The notes below the pieces were generated by a model, which saw only the letters and a program-made list of their open reading frames with translations, made no database searches and was not told the origin of the DNA. Below, one piece after another: positions 47,794 through 58,366 of a DNA stretch of 64,000 bases. The stretch's first letter is position 1. Every line of letters starts with the position of its first letter. Source of the stretch: Sulfurimonas sp. (GTDB lineage: Bacteria > Campylobacterota > Campylobacteria > Campylobacterales > Sulfurimonadaceae). The translations under genes were made by a program, and so were the position numbers. The stretch covers positions 124,001 through 188,000 of the forward strand of contig JAQTZE010000001.1 in assembly GCA_028687935.1 (NCBI GenBank), read 5' to 3'.

Positions 47794-48847
47794 AACTCTC
47801 TTTACTCTCTTCTATCATCTTCGCGACATTTTTCGAGCTGCCGTTTTGCAGGTAGGCTCGAAGTGTTTTTGAATTTTCCAAAAATGTACTTCTATCATAC
47901 TCAAAGTACGCTTCAAGCAGATTTTTCACGGTGACTTTATCTTGTAAAAATTCAGGATGCATCGCTCTGTATTTGTGTTTGAGAAACATGATATTTGCAA
48001 GACCGACATACTCTATCTTGACGAGTTTTGTAGCGATGAAATAATCAAATGATTTTGCTATATAGCTAAGAATCAAGGGTGTGCCAATAAGAGAAGCCTC
48101 AAGGGTTGCCGTGCCACTGCATATAAACGCAAAGTCAGCTTCATAGAGTGCTTGATGTGCATCTTCTCGCACCTCAAACGCAGATAAATCGCCATATAAG
48201 AGTTCGCGCTCTTCTTTTGTAAAATAGCTAGGGATAATGATGACTGCGTTTACTTGTAGGTTTTTTCTCACTTCATGGTAGATGGGCATGAGCTTGCTTA
48301 TTTCACCTTTGCGGCTTCCGGGCATAAAGACCACGGTTTTTATTGTGTCACTCAGCTCAGATTTGAACTTTTCTATCTGATCTAGTAGCGGATGCCCCAC
48401 ATAGGTAATTGGCGCTGCTTTGGAGTAGTACTCTTTTTCAAAAGGAAGGATAGATGCGAGCTTGTCGATAGTACGTTCTAGTACTGGAATACGCTTTTTC
48501 TTCCATGCCCATGCTTGAGGAAGGATATAGTAGATGATCTCTTTTTGCGGATACTTCTTTTTGATCTTTTTGGCAAGCGGGAGATTAAAGCCTGAAGAGT
48601 CTATAAGTAGGATTTTGTCTGCATCTTTTGCCATTTCTGCCATCTGCGCATTGAGTTTGAAGAAGAAACGCAGCTTTTTAAAAACATCAACAAAGCCCAT
48701 AATAGCAAGACTTCTCAGATCAACTATAGGCGATCCCAGTTCAGCGTCAAAAATACCAATAAACTCGACATCTTCACCAAGCTCTTTTTTCAAAGATTTG
48801 AGATGTATATTTGCTGAGTGTTCTAGCGCGCTTACCAATATCTTCAT
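47783..48847 (-). CDS. lpxB: Lipid-A-disaccharide synthase
   Basis: Joins UDP-2,3-diacylglucosamine and lipid X in lipid A synthesis, on the inner face of the inner membrane. 354 aa, GT19 family. Marks: LVSALEHSANIHLKSL at the start, SSGFNLPLAKKIKK, YYILPQAWAWKKKRI, MPGSRKGEISKL and ICSGTATLEASLIGTPL. The cytochrome gene precedes it, with an ATGA overlap (48844-48847). Confidence 0.94.
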   Translation of the reverse strand: MKILVSALEHSANIHLKSLKKELGEDVEFIGIFDAELGSPIVDLRSLAIMGFVDVFKKLRFFFKLNAQMAEMAKDADKILLIDSSGFNLPLAKKIKKKYPQKEIIYYILPQAWAWKKKRIPVLERTIDKLASILPFEKEYYSKAAPITYVGHPLLDQIEKFKSELSDTIKTVVFMPGSRKGEISKLMPIYHEVRKNLQVNAVIIIPSYFTKEERELLYGDLSAFEVREDAHQALYEADFAFICSGTATLEASLIGTPLILSYIAKSFDYFIATKLVKIEYVGLANIMFLKHKYRAMHPEFLQDKVTVKNLLEAYFEYDRSTFLENSKTLRAYLQNGSSKNVAKMIEESKESSTF

Positions 48848-49206
48848 GAACCACCATCTCCTTCGAGTGAAAAACTTGTATCATAACGTTTACCCTTTTT
48901 TTCTTCTACATACTCTTGCATATAGCTTGTTAGGGCATCTATATCTGTATCACTCAGACCTACGGCAAAAGCTATCATCATCTCTTGCTGTTGGTTATCT
49001 GAGATTTTATCTCGAAAACGGTTGAGTTTATAGGATAAAAATCCCTTAGCTCTATTTGCGAGCTTTGGGTATCTATGTAGTCCTTCAAGATTATTACCAT
49101 GGCAACTGTAGCACCCTTTTTGCATATAAAGCTCTTTTCCTTTTTCATAAGGAGTTTGTGCATGAGCAAGAAAAAATATCAAAAAAAGAGGAAAAACAAA
49201 ACGCAA
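48844..49206 (-). CDS. Small periplasmic cytochrome c (single heme)
   Basis: 120 aa with TTG start and signal peptide (FVFPLFLIFFLAHAQ). One CxxCH heme site in KGCYSCHGNNLEG, and a distal Met candidate at QQEMMIAFAVGLSD. The last part is charged (EEKKGKRYDTS). It fits a class I cytochrome of the SoxX/c553-like kind and would carry electrons in the periplasm. The stop overlaps lpxB by four bases; this coupling to a lipid A gene is unlikely to be functional. Confidence 0.85.
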   Translation of the reverse strand: MRFVFPLFLIFFLAHAQTPYEKGKELYMQKGCYSCHGNNLEGLHRYPKLANRAKGFLSYKLNRFRDKISDNQQQEMMIAFAVGLSDTDIDALTSYMQEYVEEKKGKRYDTSFSLEGDGGS

Positions 49207-49258
49207 CTGTAAGCCTTAATCGATTATAATTTCTGCATTATATCAAAGGTGGTCTGAA

Positions 49259-50476
49259 ATGGTTATATTAAATGCAGTAATTTGTGATTTTTCGGGAGAA
49301 AGAAGGGCGGATATTCGCATAGAAGAGGGTATACTCAAAGAGATAGGAGAAGGCTTGATTTGCAGTGAGACGATAGATGCAAAGGGCGCTTATTTTATGC
49401 CACTTTTACTTGATCTTAATGTACGCCTTCAAGACTCAGTGTTAAATGCAAAAAATATCAAAGCACTCTCAGACCAAGCGCTTAGAGGCGGAGTGGGGCA
49501 TATTGTATTAAACCCTGATAGCACACCTGCGATAGACAATGAAGTGGCACTTGAGTTTGCACAAAACTCTTTGGGCTCGCTCAAGGGTGCAAAAGTTGAT
49601 TTGATGCTTGGCACTCTCAAAGAAGATGCCACGCTGAGCAATATTGCCATCTTGCTCAAACGCGGTGCAGTTGCTCCTTATATGAGTACCATCGCAAAAA
49701 ATAACCTTGTAATAAAAATAGCTGAATATGTCAAGATGTATAATAAGACACTTTTTTGTAAAGCAGAAGATCATTCGCTTATTACAAGTGGTGTGATGCT
49801 TGAGGGGGACGTAAGCTCAAGCTTGGGTCTTGCTGGGATACCTGATCTGAGTGAAGTACTGCACGTCTCACGTATGATAGAGATTGCAAGACACTTCAAG
49901 ATCAAGATACTTTTCAAATCCATCGCATCACCGCGCTCTATCTATCTCATCTCTCAAGCCAAAAAAGACGGGGTTGATGTGCGATGCGAAGTCTCCATTC
50001 ATCATCTTATCCATGCAGATAGTGCATGTGAGAACTTCAATACTACTGCAAAAATAGATCCACCGCTCGCTTCACAGAGTGATGTATTACTCCTTCAAAA
50101 AGCACTCAAAAATAAAGAGATAGATATGCTCACATCTCTGCACCAACCAAGCTCAATAGTCAATAAAGAGGTTGCGTTTTATGATGCAGAATATGGCTCT
50201 GAAGCGATAGAAAATATACTCAGTCTCTACTACACAAAGCTCGTAAAAACAGATTTGATCTCTATGAGTGAAGTAGTAAAACTCGCAGCTGTAAATACAG
50301 CTAAAAGTATAGGGCTTACGTATGGGACTTTTGAGATAGGGAGTAGAGTTAATGCGCTTTTATTTGATGTTAGCGAGAAAACTCTTATAAATAACTGCCA
50401 GTCACTTTATAATGGTGAGACACTTGATGGAAAAGTTATAATGACTTTTCAAGAAAATAAAGTGAGTAAGTTCTAG
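49259..50476 (+). CDS. Dihydroorotase homologue, probably non-catalytic (PyrX-like)
   Basis: 405-aa member of the dihydroorotase/amidohydrolase family. Near residue 50 the sequence is LLLDLNVRLQDS, where active enzymes have Asp-x-His-x-His; both metal histidines are gone. Other family text remains, such as HSLITSGVMLEGDVSSSLGL and VKLAAVNTAKSIGL. Such inactive copies (PyrX) often stabilise aspartate transcarbamoylase. No pyrB is adjacent in this window. A true pyrC is expected elsewhere. Convergent with tgt. Confidence 0.85.
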   Translation: MVILNAVICDFSGERRADIRIEEGILKEIGEGLICSETIDAKGAYFMPLLLDLNVRLQDSVLNAKNIKALSDQALRGGVGHIVLNPDSTPAIDNEVALEFAQNSLGSLKGAKVDLMLGTLKEDATLSNIAILLKRGAVAPYMSTIAKNNLVIKIAEYVKMYNKTLFCKAEDHSLITSGVMLEGDVSSSLGLAGIPDLSEVLHVSRMIEIARHFKIKILFKSIASPRSIYLISQAKKDGVDVRCEVSIHHLIHADSACENFNTTAKIDPPLASQSDVLLLQKALKNKEIDMLTSLHQPSSIVNKEVAFYDAEYGSEAIENILSLYYTKLVKTDLISMSEVVKLAAVNTAKSIGLTYGTFEIGSRVNALLFDVSEKTLINNCQSLYNGETLDGKVIMTFQENKVSKF

Positions 50477-50503
50477 ACTTGACACACTTGTTTTTGAGTT
50501 TTT

Positions 50504-51661
<1,158 letters not shown>

Positions 51662-51720
51662 TTATAGCATTTTAACCTAAGTCGTAGTAGAATGAATTTG
51701 TATGGAAAAAGGGGATAGGA

Positions 51721-54180
51721 ATGAAATTTATACTTTTATTTTTTTTAGCACTCACTCTTTTTGCTGCAGATGAGAAAGTCTCTCTGCAGCTTATGTGGAA
51801 ACACCAATTTCAGTTTGCAGGTTTTTATATCGCTAAGGAAAAGGGCTTTTATAAAGATGCAGGTCTGGATGTTGAGATCAAAGAATATGAAAGTTCTACT
51901 GATATTGTTGAAGAAGTTTTGAGTCAAAGAGCGACGTATGGAGTCGGGCGTTCTTCTTTGCTTATCGATAGAGCACATGGAAAAAAGATAGTGCTCCTTA
52001 GTGCTAGTTTTCAAACATCGCCATCTGTGCTAATAAGCACAGATGAAGATATCCATACACCAATCGATCTTAGAGACAAAAAAGTGATGATGACACCTGA
52101 TGAAGTAAATTCTGTCTCGATTTTGACAATGCTTCTTGCAAATGGTGTCCATATCGAGGATTTACAACTACAACGACACTCTTATGATTATCATGATCTT
52201 CTCAATAAAAATACAGACGCGATGGCTGCGTACATCTCCAATGAGCCTTATTTTTTGGAACAAGCAGGAGTGAAATATACAGTTTTTTCTCCAAAAGAGT
52301 ATGGATATGACTTTGTAGGTGACTTACTTTTTACTTCAGAAAAAGAACTATATGAACACCCATCACGCGCAAAAGCATTTAATGATGCGACAAATAGAGG
52401 ATGGATTTGGGCTTTTGAGCATATACAAGAGAGTGCCCAACTTATTTATGAAAAATATAACACACAAAATAAACCTTTGGATGCACTCATCTATGAAGCT
52501 AATGCACTCAAAAAATTAGCATTCGTAGATGATATTCCTTTTGGTCATATATGTGCACAGCGCTATACAGATATCGCAAATATTTATAGACTTTCTGGTT
52601 TTTTAAAAGATTACAATGTAAGTGATCTTTATGCTTTTGTAGATCCTTTGAAATTTAATCTCAAAGAGGTGAAGATAGGTGTCTTGGCTAAAAGAGGAGA
52701 TTCTATCGCACATATAAGATGGGACACTTTAGCAGACTTTCTCAATAAAGAACTGCATACTTATAATTTTAAAATCATCCCAATTGAATTTGCTGCGTTT
52801 GAAGATACTATCAAAAACGAACGAGTTGACCTTATAATCACAAACGATATGCTTTATGTCCTTGCCGAACAAAAATACGGAGCATCACGCATAGCTACCA
52901 TGTTTAATAAAAATTCTTTAAGCGATGAGGGTGTAAAAGAGTTTGGCAGTGTAATCTTCACACGTGTGCAGAGTGCTTCTATAAATACTCTAGAAGATCT
53001 AAAACATAAAAAAATTGCTGCAGTCAGCCAAGAGTCATTTGGTGGTTGGATTATGGCGTATGAGACGCTCTTAGATAATAAAATAGATACAGATACAATG
53101 CAACTCTCCTATTATCAAACACACGACAAGGTAGTAGACGCAGTGATGTCAAAAGAAGTAGAAGTAGGAATTGTGCGAACCGATATGCTAGAAGCGATGG
53201 AAGCAACCGGTACATTGAAACTTGCAGATATCAAAATCATCCATCCGCAGGAGTATAAAAATTTTCCTTATCTTCTTAGCACAAAACTTTATCCAGAGTG
53301 GCCGCTTGCAAAACTCGCAGGTACAGATGACAAGATAGCAAGAAATGTGCTTTCTGTATTGCTAGATATAGATATGAAAAAAAATCCAGAACTTCTCTCC
53401 TGCGGAAACTGGAGTGTTGCTGCTGATTATTCAAGTGTTCATGTTCTTTTGAAAAAACTCAAAATTGCACCCTATGACAATCCTCATATCTCTTTAGAAG
53501 AGATATTAGATGAATATATTGTCTATTTCTATCTTATAGTTTTTTTATTTATTGCAGTCTTTGGAAGGTATATTTATATCAATAAAATCAATAAATACCT
53601 GCAAAACTATAATGAACAACTCAACTATAATGTACTTTTGCGCACGCAAGAACTTCAAGATGCAAACAAAAAACTCAAAAGATTAGCACAAACAGATGCA
53701 TTGACTGGAATAGCTAATAGAGGTCATTTTATGGAACATGCAGAGAAATATTTCGAACTAGCAAAACGCAACAAAAGTTCTCTGCAGGTTCTTTCCTTAG
53801 ATTTAGATCTTTTTAAAGCTGTCAATGATACCTATGGCCATCAAGCTGGAGATGCTGTTCTTGTTGCGTTTACCCAAGAGATCGAACATTTACTGAGAAA
53901 AACAGATCTTTTTGGGCGTATAGGCGGAGAAGAATTTTGTATTATTTTGCAAGAGACACCGCTAGAAGGGGCTATTGTTTTTGCAAAAAGAGTATGCACG
54001 GCGATAGAGGCAATGGACATACTTCATCAAAAAGAGATGATTCATGTAACGGTAAGTATTGGTATAGCAGATTTAAAGGATGAAAAAAATATCTCTGAAC
54101 TTATCAATAAGTCAGATAAAGCGCTCTATAAAGCCAAAGAAAATGGCAGAAACCAGTACTATATTGAAAAAGAAGCGTAA
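51721..54180 (+). CDS. THI5-like sensor with PhnD-like domain fused to a diguanylate cyclase
   Basis: 819 aa. After a signal peptide comes a NMT1/THI5-like domain (SLQLMWKHQFQFAGFYIAKE, KEKGFYKDAGLDV) very like the one at 42686. A PhnD-type phosphonate-binding-like domain follows (about 315-565, KIGVLAKRGDSIAHIRW). A transmembrane helix near 600-620 leads to a GGDEF domain with TDALTGIANRGHF and RIGGEEFCII near 735. RKTD five residues before GGEEF is a product-inhibition I-site. It should make cyclic di-GMP in response to a periplasmic ligand. Alone, on the plus strand, before efp. Confidence 0.88.
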   Translation: MKFILLFFLALTLFAADEKVSLQLMWKHQFQFAGFYIAKEKGFYKDAGLDVEIKEYESSTDIVEEVLSQRATYGVGRSSLLIDRAHGKKIVLLSASFQTSPSVLISTDEDIHTPIDLRDKKVMMTPDEVNSVSILTMLLANGVHIEDLQLQRHSYDYHDLLNKNTDAMAAYISNEPYFLEQAGVKYTVFSPKEYGYDFVGDLLFTSEKELYEHPSRAKAFNDATNRGWIWAFEHIQESAQLIYEKYNTQNKPLDALIYEANALKKLAFVDDIPFGHICAQRYTDIANIYRLSGFLKDYNVSDLYAFVDPLKFNLKEVKIGVLAKRGDSIAHIRWDTLADFLNKELHTYNFKIIPIEFAAFEDTIKNERVDLIITNDMLYVLAEQKYGASRIATMFNKNSLSDEGVKEFGSVIFTRVQSASINTLEDLKHKKIAAVSQESFGGWIMAYETLLDNKIDTDTMQLSYYQTHDKVVDAVMSKEVEVGIVRTDMLEAMEATGTLKLADIKIIHPQEYKNFPYLLSTKLYPEWPLAKLAGTDDKIARNVLSVLLDIDMKKNPELLSCGNWSVAADYSSVHVLLKKLKIAPYDNPHISLEEILDEYIVYFYLIVFLFIAVFGRYIYINKINKYLQNYNEQLNYNVLLRTQELQDANKKLKRLAQTDALTGIANRGHFMEHAEKYFELAKRNKSSLQVLSLDLDLFKAVNDTYGHQAGDAVLVAFTQEIEHLLRKTDLFGRIGGEEFCIILQETPLEGAIVFAKRVCTAIEAMDILHQKEMIHVTVSIGIADLKDEKNISELINKSDKALYKAKENGRNQYYIEKEA

Positions 54181-54249
54181 AGCTTTAGATATTGGCTTAA
54201 GTCCTTTTAGTGTAAAATTGCGAAATAATTTTTAAATCAAGGTGTGTCC

Positions 54250-54816
54250 ATGGCAACTATCGGAATGAGCGATATCAAAAAGAACGTCCGTCTAATCGTA
54301 GGCGAAGTACCATATAAAGTAGTAGAATTCCAACACGTTAAACCAGGTAAAGGTGCTGCGTTTGTACGTATGAAAATGAAGAGTTTTTTAAACGGTAAAG
54401 TGGTTGAAAAAACTGTTCATGCTGGTGATAAATTTGAAGTACCTGAAATCACATTTACAACTATGCAGTTTTTGTATGACGATGGTGAAATGTATCAGTT
54501 TATGGACAACGAAAGTTATGAGCAGCTTGGTCTTTCATACGATCAGTGTGATGATGCGTCAAAATGGTTCAAAGACGGTATCAATGTAGATATCATCTTC
54601 TTCAAAGGAAACGCAATCTCTGTAAGCGCACCTGAGACTATGGAGCTTATCATAACAGATACACCACCAAACTTCAAAGGTGATACATCAAGTGGAAGCA
54701 GAAAACCTGCAACTCTTGAAACAGGTGCAGTTGTACAAGTTCCTTACCATGTTCTTGAGGGTGATCTTATCAGAGTAAACACAGTTGACTGTGAATACTT
54801 GGAAAAAGTAAAATAG
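54250..54816 (+). CDS. efp: Elongation factor P
   Basis: Relieves ribosome stalling at proline runs. 188 aa from ATG 54250, with AAGG upstream; GTG at 54244 is the alternative. Three-domain EF-P pattern with NVRLIVGEVPYKVVEFQHVK and the loop KPGKGAAFVR, whose Lys is the site modified in other bacteria. The end DLIRVNTVDCEYLEKVK is typical. A hairpin follows. Confidence 0.95.
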   Translation: MATIGMSDIKKNVRLIVGEVPYKVVEFQHVKPGKGAAFVRMKMKSFLNGKVVEKTVHAGDKFEVPEITFTTMQFLYDDGEMYQFMDNESYEQLGLSYDQCDDASKWFKDGINVDIIFFKGNAISVSAPETMELIITDTPPNFKGDTSSGSRKPATLETGAVVQVPYHVLEGDLIRVNTVDCEYLEKVK

Positions 54817-54859
54817 TGCACTATCGAACACTCTCATAAGCAAAGCTCATTAGAGTGGC

Positions 54860-54877
54860 AGGGACATAAATGTCCCT
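54860..54877 (+). terminator. Possible terminator hairpin after efp
   Basis: AGGGACAT and ATGTCCCT form a perfect 8-bp stem around AA, about 45 bases after the efp stop. No T tract follows. Confidence 0.4.
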
Positions 54878-54940
54878 ATAACCCCCTAAAGCTACATAAA
54901 ATAAATTTCATGAGACCTGATTAGACATTTCTTCCTTTCT

Positions 54941-54969
54941 CGTCATTCCAAACTTCTTTTGGAATCTAG
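54941..54969. repeat. Intergenic stem-loop repeat of the CGTCATTCC...GGAATCTAG type
   Basis: Begins CGTCATTCC and ends GGAATCTAG, with an 8-bp perfect stem ATTCCAAA/TTTGGAAT (54945-54952 and 54958-54965). It resembles the repeat at 16995-17027 in outline (CGTCAxxCC then TC). It supplies the last codons and stop of the methyltransferase gene. Confidence 0.65.
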
Positions 54970-55875
54970 CTTTCTTCTAAAAACAAGATTTTTCAAACTT
55001 CTCTCTTCATCATCACTCGCAAATTCAGTGACATTTTCTAGCTTTTCTACAAACACAAAACTCGGTGCATGTTCACGCATCATATCGATAATAAAACTGC
55101 TCTCTAGTTCAGGTGAATTGAGACATGAGAGTAAAACACAATCCTCGGCTGCTAGCTCTTCAAGACGCTTGATAATTTTTTCATAATCTTTTGTCGCCTC
55201 AAAACTCCCTCGCTGAAAGCTTGGCGGATCGATGATTATCAACTCATAAGGCCCTTTGCGTTTGAGAGAAGAGAAAGATTTGAGGATATTATAAGGCAGA
55301 TAGCTTACACCTCGTGGTTCTATTGCGTTTAGGGCATGGTTTGCTTTGCCGCTTGAGAGTGCACCTTTGCTCATATCGACATTGACGACTGTGTATGCAC
55401 CGCCAAGTTTTGCAGCAACTGAGAAGGCACAGGTGTAAGAGAAAAGATTTAAGACACTTTTGTCTTTTGCGTTTGCTCTCACAAAAGCTCTGCCATTTTT
55501 CATATCAGGAAAATAGCCGCTGTTTTGATTGCTCAAAAGATTGAGCTTGATCTTCATGCCGTTTTCTAGGATAAAAAGATTCTCATCCAAAGTGCCAATG
55601 AGCAGTTCACTTGGTGCACCTTTGAGATAACGTCTCTGAACTACAAGCGTCGTATATCTGCTTGCGTTTACAAACTCTTGGAGCATCTCTATCACTGCAT
55701 TTTCATTGTGTGATTCTGCATAAAACGCAACGCTGAGAATAGTATCTATACTATCGACTGTAAGGTGCCTCCACTCTTCATATAAGCCGCCACGGCCATG
55801 AAAAAGTCGTTTAAACTCTTGTGTTGTATCTTTTGCGTTTGTTTCTAAATGTTTTTGTATTTCAGTGAGAGTCAC
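54943..55875 (-). CDS. Class I SAM-dependent rRNA methyltransferase (RlmI/RlmK-like)
   Basis: 310 aa. SAM motif I LNLFSYTCAFSVAAKLGGA, acidic end VNVDMSK, and the catalytic IIIDPPSFQRGSF; the order fits the C-terminal methyltransferase of RlmK-type rRNA enzymes. The N-terminal half has RRYLKGAPSELLIG, a short recognition part. The gene's last residues (KLDSKRSLE) are encoded by an intergenic stem-loop repeat, so the natural end may once have been earlier. It is in the leftward series with the SdiA-regulated-like gene. Confidence 0.85.
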   Translation of the reverse strand: MTLTEIQKHLETNAKDTTQEFKRLFHGRGGLYEEWRHLTVDSIDTILSVAFYAESHNENAVIEMLQEFVNASRYTTLVVQRRYLKGAPSELLIGTLDENLFILENGMKIKLNLLSNQNSGYFPDMKNGRAFVRANAKDKSVLNLFSYTCAFSVAAKLGGAYTVVNVDMSKGALSSGKANHALNAIEPRGVSYLPYNILKSFSSLKRKGPYELIIIDPPSFQRGSFEATKDYEKIIKRLEELAAEDCVLLSCLNSPELESSFIIDMMREHAPSFVFVEKLENVTEFASDDEERSLKNLVFRRKLDSKRSLE

Positions 55876-55877
55876 GT

Positions 55878-56618
55878 TTATAGTCCTAATTTTTTTCTTT
55901 TATAGCGAAGGATTTTTCCCTTGTCATCAGCGATGTAGAGATTGTCTCTCTCATCAAAACATATGCCTTCTTGCGATGATTTTGGGAGTTTTATCTCCTG
56001 GATTGTTTTGTTGTTTGCAAGATCATATTTGATAAGTAGATTCTTCTTATCACTTGTCATATATAAAAAACCTCCATCAAAACAAAGACCAGCAATATCT
56101 ATGTAGCCATGTTTGAATATTTGTGTGATTTTTGCCTCTGTATGTTCAAGAGTATCAATGCTAAAGACAAAAGTGCTGCTTGCATCATAGGATTGTTTTG
56201 AGAGGTAGATTGTGCCATTGTTTATTGCGATATCTTCTATCCCGTCATTTTTGGATGTTTCAAGGATTTTTGTATCTTTGTAAAATGGGTTGATACGCAC
56301 TTCTTTTATAAGGGCTAAACTCTCTATATCTACAATGAGGATGCTGTTTCGTGCTTCTTCTGCGAGAAGTAGTCTATTTGTTTGCGCATCGTAGGCAACA
56401 CCTTCGAGGTCATACTCACCAAGGTACTTTTTCTCAACTATTTCGCCTTTGAGTGAGAGTCTGTATATCCAGCCTTCATCATTGACGACAATGAGCTCTT
56501 GCGTTTTTTGCACAAAACAGATGCCAGAGGCTTCGGGTATGGTAGCAAAACTTTTTGCATCCAAAAATGGGGCATAAAGTGTCAAAAAAAGTGTTGAGAG
56601 GATTTTTTGTATCTTCAT
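55878..56618 (-). CDS. SdiA-regulated-like beta-propeller protein
   Basis: 246 aa from the ATG at 56618, which gives a signal peptide (ILSTLFLTLYAPFLDA); a frame extension to 56654 overlaps cysS. The mature part is a run of short beta-rich repeats (ELIVVNDEGWIYRLSLKG, GVAYDAQTNRLLLAEEA, GLCFDGGFLYMTSD, GICFDERDNLYIADD) typical of a beta-propeller of the SdiA-regulated/YjiK group. Secreted or periplasmic; function unknown. Two bases separate it from the methyltransferase gene. Confidence 0.78.
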   Translation of the reverse strand: MKIQKILSTLFLTLYAPFLDAKSFATIPEASGICFVQKTQELIVVNDEGWIYRLSLKGEIVEKKYLGEYDLEGVAYDAQTNRLLLAEEARNSILIVDIESLALIKEVRINPFYKDTKILETSKNDGIEDIAINNGTIYLSKQSYDASSTFVFSIDTLEHTEAKITQIFKHGYIDIAGLCFDGGFLYMTSDKKNLLIKYDLANNKTIQEIKLPKSSQEGICFDERDNLYIADDKGKILRYKRKKLGL

Positions 56619-56628
56619 ATCTGCGCGC

Positions 56629-58029
56629 TTATACTTTTTCCCAAAACGTACCATTTGGCGTATCCATCAGAGAAACACCAAAGGCAAGGATTGTGTCACG
56701 GATACTATCTGAAGCAGCAAAATCTTTGGCTTTTTTTGCTTCGTCGCGTTTGATGATAAGGGCGTCTATCTCTGCTTTTGTCGCCTCATCCATACCAAAC
56801 TGAAAATACTCAAAAGGATTTTTACCACCAAAACCGAGCACTTTTTCTATATAGGCGAGATTTGCCATCGTATCACGTTTGAGCTCTTTATGTTTTCCTG
56901 TTGTGTCGAGCGTCTCATTCGCTGAGCTTAGCATCTCATCGATAAGCGCGAGCGCTGCAGAGACATTGAGATCATCACCCAAAGCGTCCAAAAGATTTGT
57001 TTGAAACGCAGTAATGTTCTCACTCTCAGACAAGCCAAAGAGGCGTTTTTTGAGTCTATATATCTTATCAAGACGTTTTTTAGAGCTCTCAAGATCTTGG
57101 GTGTTGAAGTTGAAATTGCTTCGATAGTGTGTGCCAAGAAGATAAAAACGCAGCACTTCACCGTCGTATATCTTGAGTGCATCTTTTAAGAAGAAGCTGT
57201 TGCCAAGAGATTTTGACATCTTTTCGCCGTCGATATTGACAAAACCGTTGTGCATCCAGTAGTTTGCAAGCGCATGATTTGTAGAACATCGTGTCTGCGC
57301 TGCTTCATTTTCATGGTGAGGAAAGAGCAAGTCAGCGCCGCCGCCGTGGATATCCACAGCAAACGCAGCTCCCTCTTTTGCGAGATGTTTTTCTATCATC
57401 GCAGAACACTCCAAGTGCCAACCTGGACGCCCAGCTCCAAACGCAGAGTCAAAAGTGAGTGAGCCATCTTTGACACTTTTCCAAAGAGCAAAATCTGCTG
57501 CGTTTTTCTTTTGTCCTGAACTCTCAACGCGCCCTTGTTTATCCTCTTCTTCTTGGACACGTTTGGAGAGACTGAGATATTTTGCATCGCTTGAAGTATC
57601 AAAATAGACATCGCCTTCGCTTGTTCTATAAGCATGACCTGCATCGATGAGTTTTTGTATCATCTGCGTCATTGCTTCGAGAGATTCAGTAGCTTTTGGC
57701 TCGATATCAGGACGAGAGACACCAATAGCATCCATCTCTTTATGAAACGCAAGAGTATAAAAATCTGTAATCTCTTTGATGCTTTTGTTTTGTTCTTGCG
57801 CTTTTTTGATGATCTTATCATCGATATCCGTGATATTTCTAGCATAGGTCACATCATAACCCTCAGCACGCAAAACTCGTGTCAGAAGATCAAATACGAG
57901 GGCACTCTTGGCGTGTCCGAGGTGTGCGTCATCATAAACTGTAGGTCCGCAAACATAAAGTGAGACTTTTCCCTCTTCTTGGGGTATAAATTCTCTTTTG
58001 TTTTTTTGTACTGAGTCGTATATTTGCAT
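56629..58029 (-). CDS. cysS: Cysteine--tRNA ligase
   Basis: Charges tRNA-Cys. 466 aa. Contains LYVCGPTVYDDAHLGHAKSA (HIGH-type motif with the zinc Cys), later WHLECSAM and HGGGADLLFPHHENE, and the KMSKS motif in GEKMSKSLGNSFF. All expected parts are present. It follows sugE with a 12-base gap and is probably co-transcribed with murJ and sugE. Confidence 0.96.
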   Translation of the reverse strand: MQIYDSVQKNKREFIPQEEGKVSLYVCGPTVYDDAHLGHAKSALVFDLLTRVLRAEGYDVTYARNITDIDDKIIKKAQEQNKSIKEITDFYTLAFHKEMDAIGVSRPDIEPKATESLEAMTQMIQKLIDAGHAYRTSEGDVYFDTSSDAKYLSLSKRVQEEEDKQGRVESSGQKKNAADFALWKSVKDGSLTFDSAFGAGRPGWHLECSAMIEKHLAKEGAAFAVDIHGGGADLLFPHHENEAAQTRCSTNHALANYWMHNGFVNIDGEKMSKSLGNSFFLKDALKIYDGEVLRFYLLGTHYRSNFNFNTQDLESSKKRLDKIYRLKKRLFGLSESENITAFQTNLLDALGDDLNVSAALALIDEMLSSANETLDTTGKHKELKRDTMANLAYIEKVLGFGGKNPFEYFQFGMDEATKAEIDALIIKRDEAKKAKDFAASDSIRDTILAFGVSLMDTPNGTFWEKV

Positions 58030-58041
58030 ATTTTTTCCTTT

Positions 58042-58359
58042 TTAATGACCGAATTTTAAAATAATAACACCCAAAATAATAAGTGCTACACCCAAAAAGC
58101 GGATGAAACTTGATGGATCGCCGTAAACCATAATACCTATAATAAATGTTCCTGCTGCACCAATGCCCGTCCACACTGCATACGCAGTGCCTATAGGTAT
58201 CTCTTTTTGAGCGATATAAAGAAGTAAACCGCTGATAATCATAAAAAATACAGCGATAAAAATACCTAAAAATTTTGTCTCTTGCTCTTGTGCCATTTTC
58301 AAACCAATCGGCCAACCAATCTCAAAAATACCTGCCATAATTAAATAAACCCACGCCAT
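58042..58359 (-). CDS. sugE: SugE/Gdx-type small multidrug resistance transporter
   Basis: 105 aa with four helices. The Glu of the first helix in MAGIFEIGWPIGLK is the coupling residue. IPIGTAYAVWTGIGAAGTF is the SugE signature. SugE/Gdx proteins export guanidinium in known cases, so the substrate is probably a small cation. Located between murJ and cysS, eight bases from murJ. Confidence 0.88.
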   Translation of the reverse strand: MAWVYLIMAGIFEIGWPIGLKMAQEQETKFLGIFIAVFFMIISGLLLYIAQKEIPIGTAYAVWTGIGAAGTFIIGIMVYGDPSSFIRFLGVALIILGVIILKFGH

Positions 58360-58366
58360 AGATATC

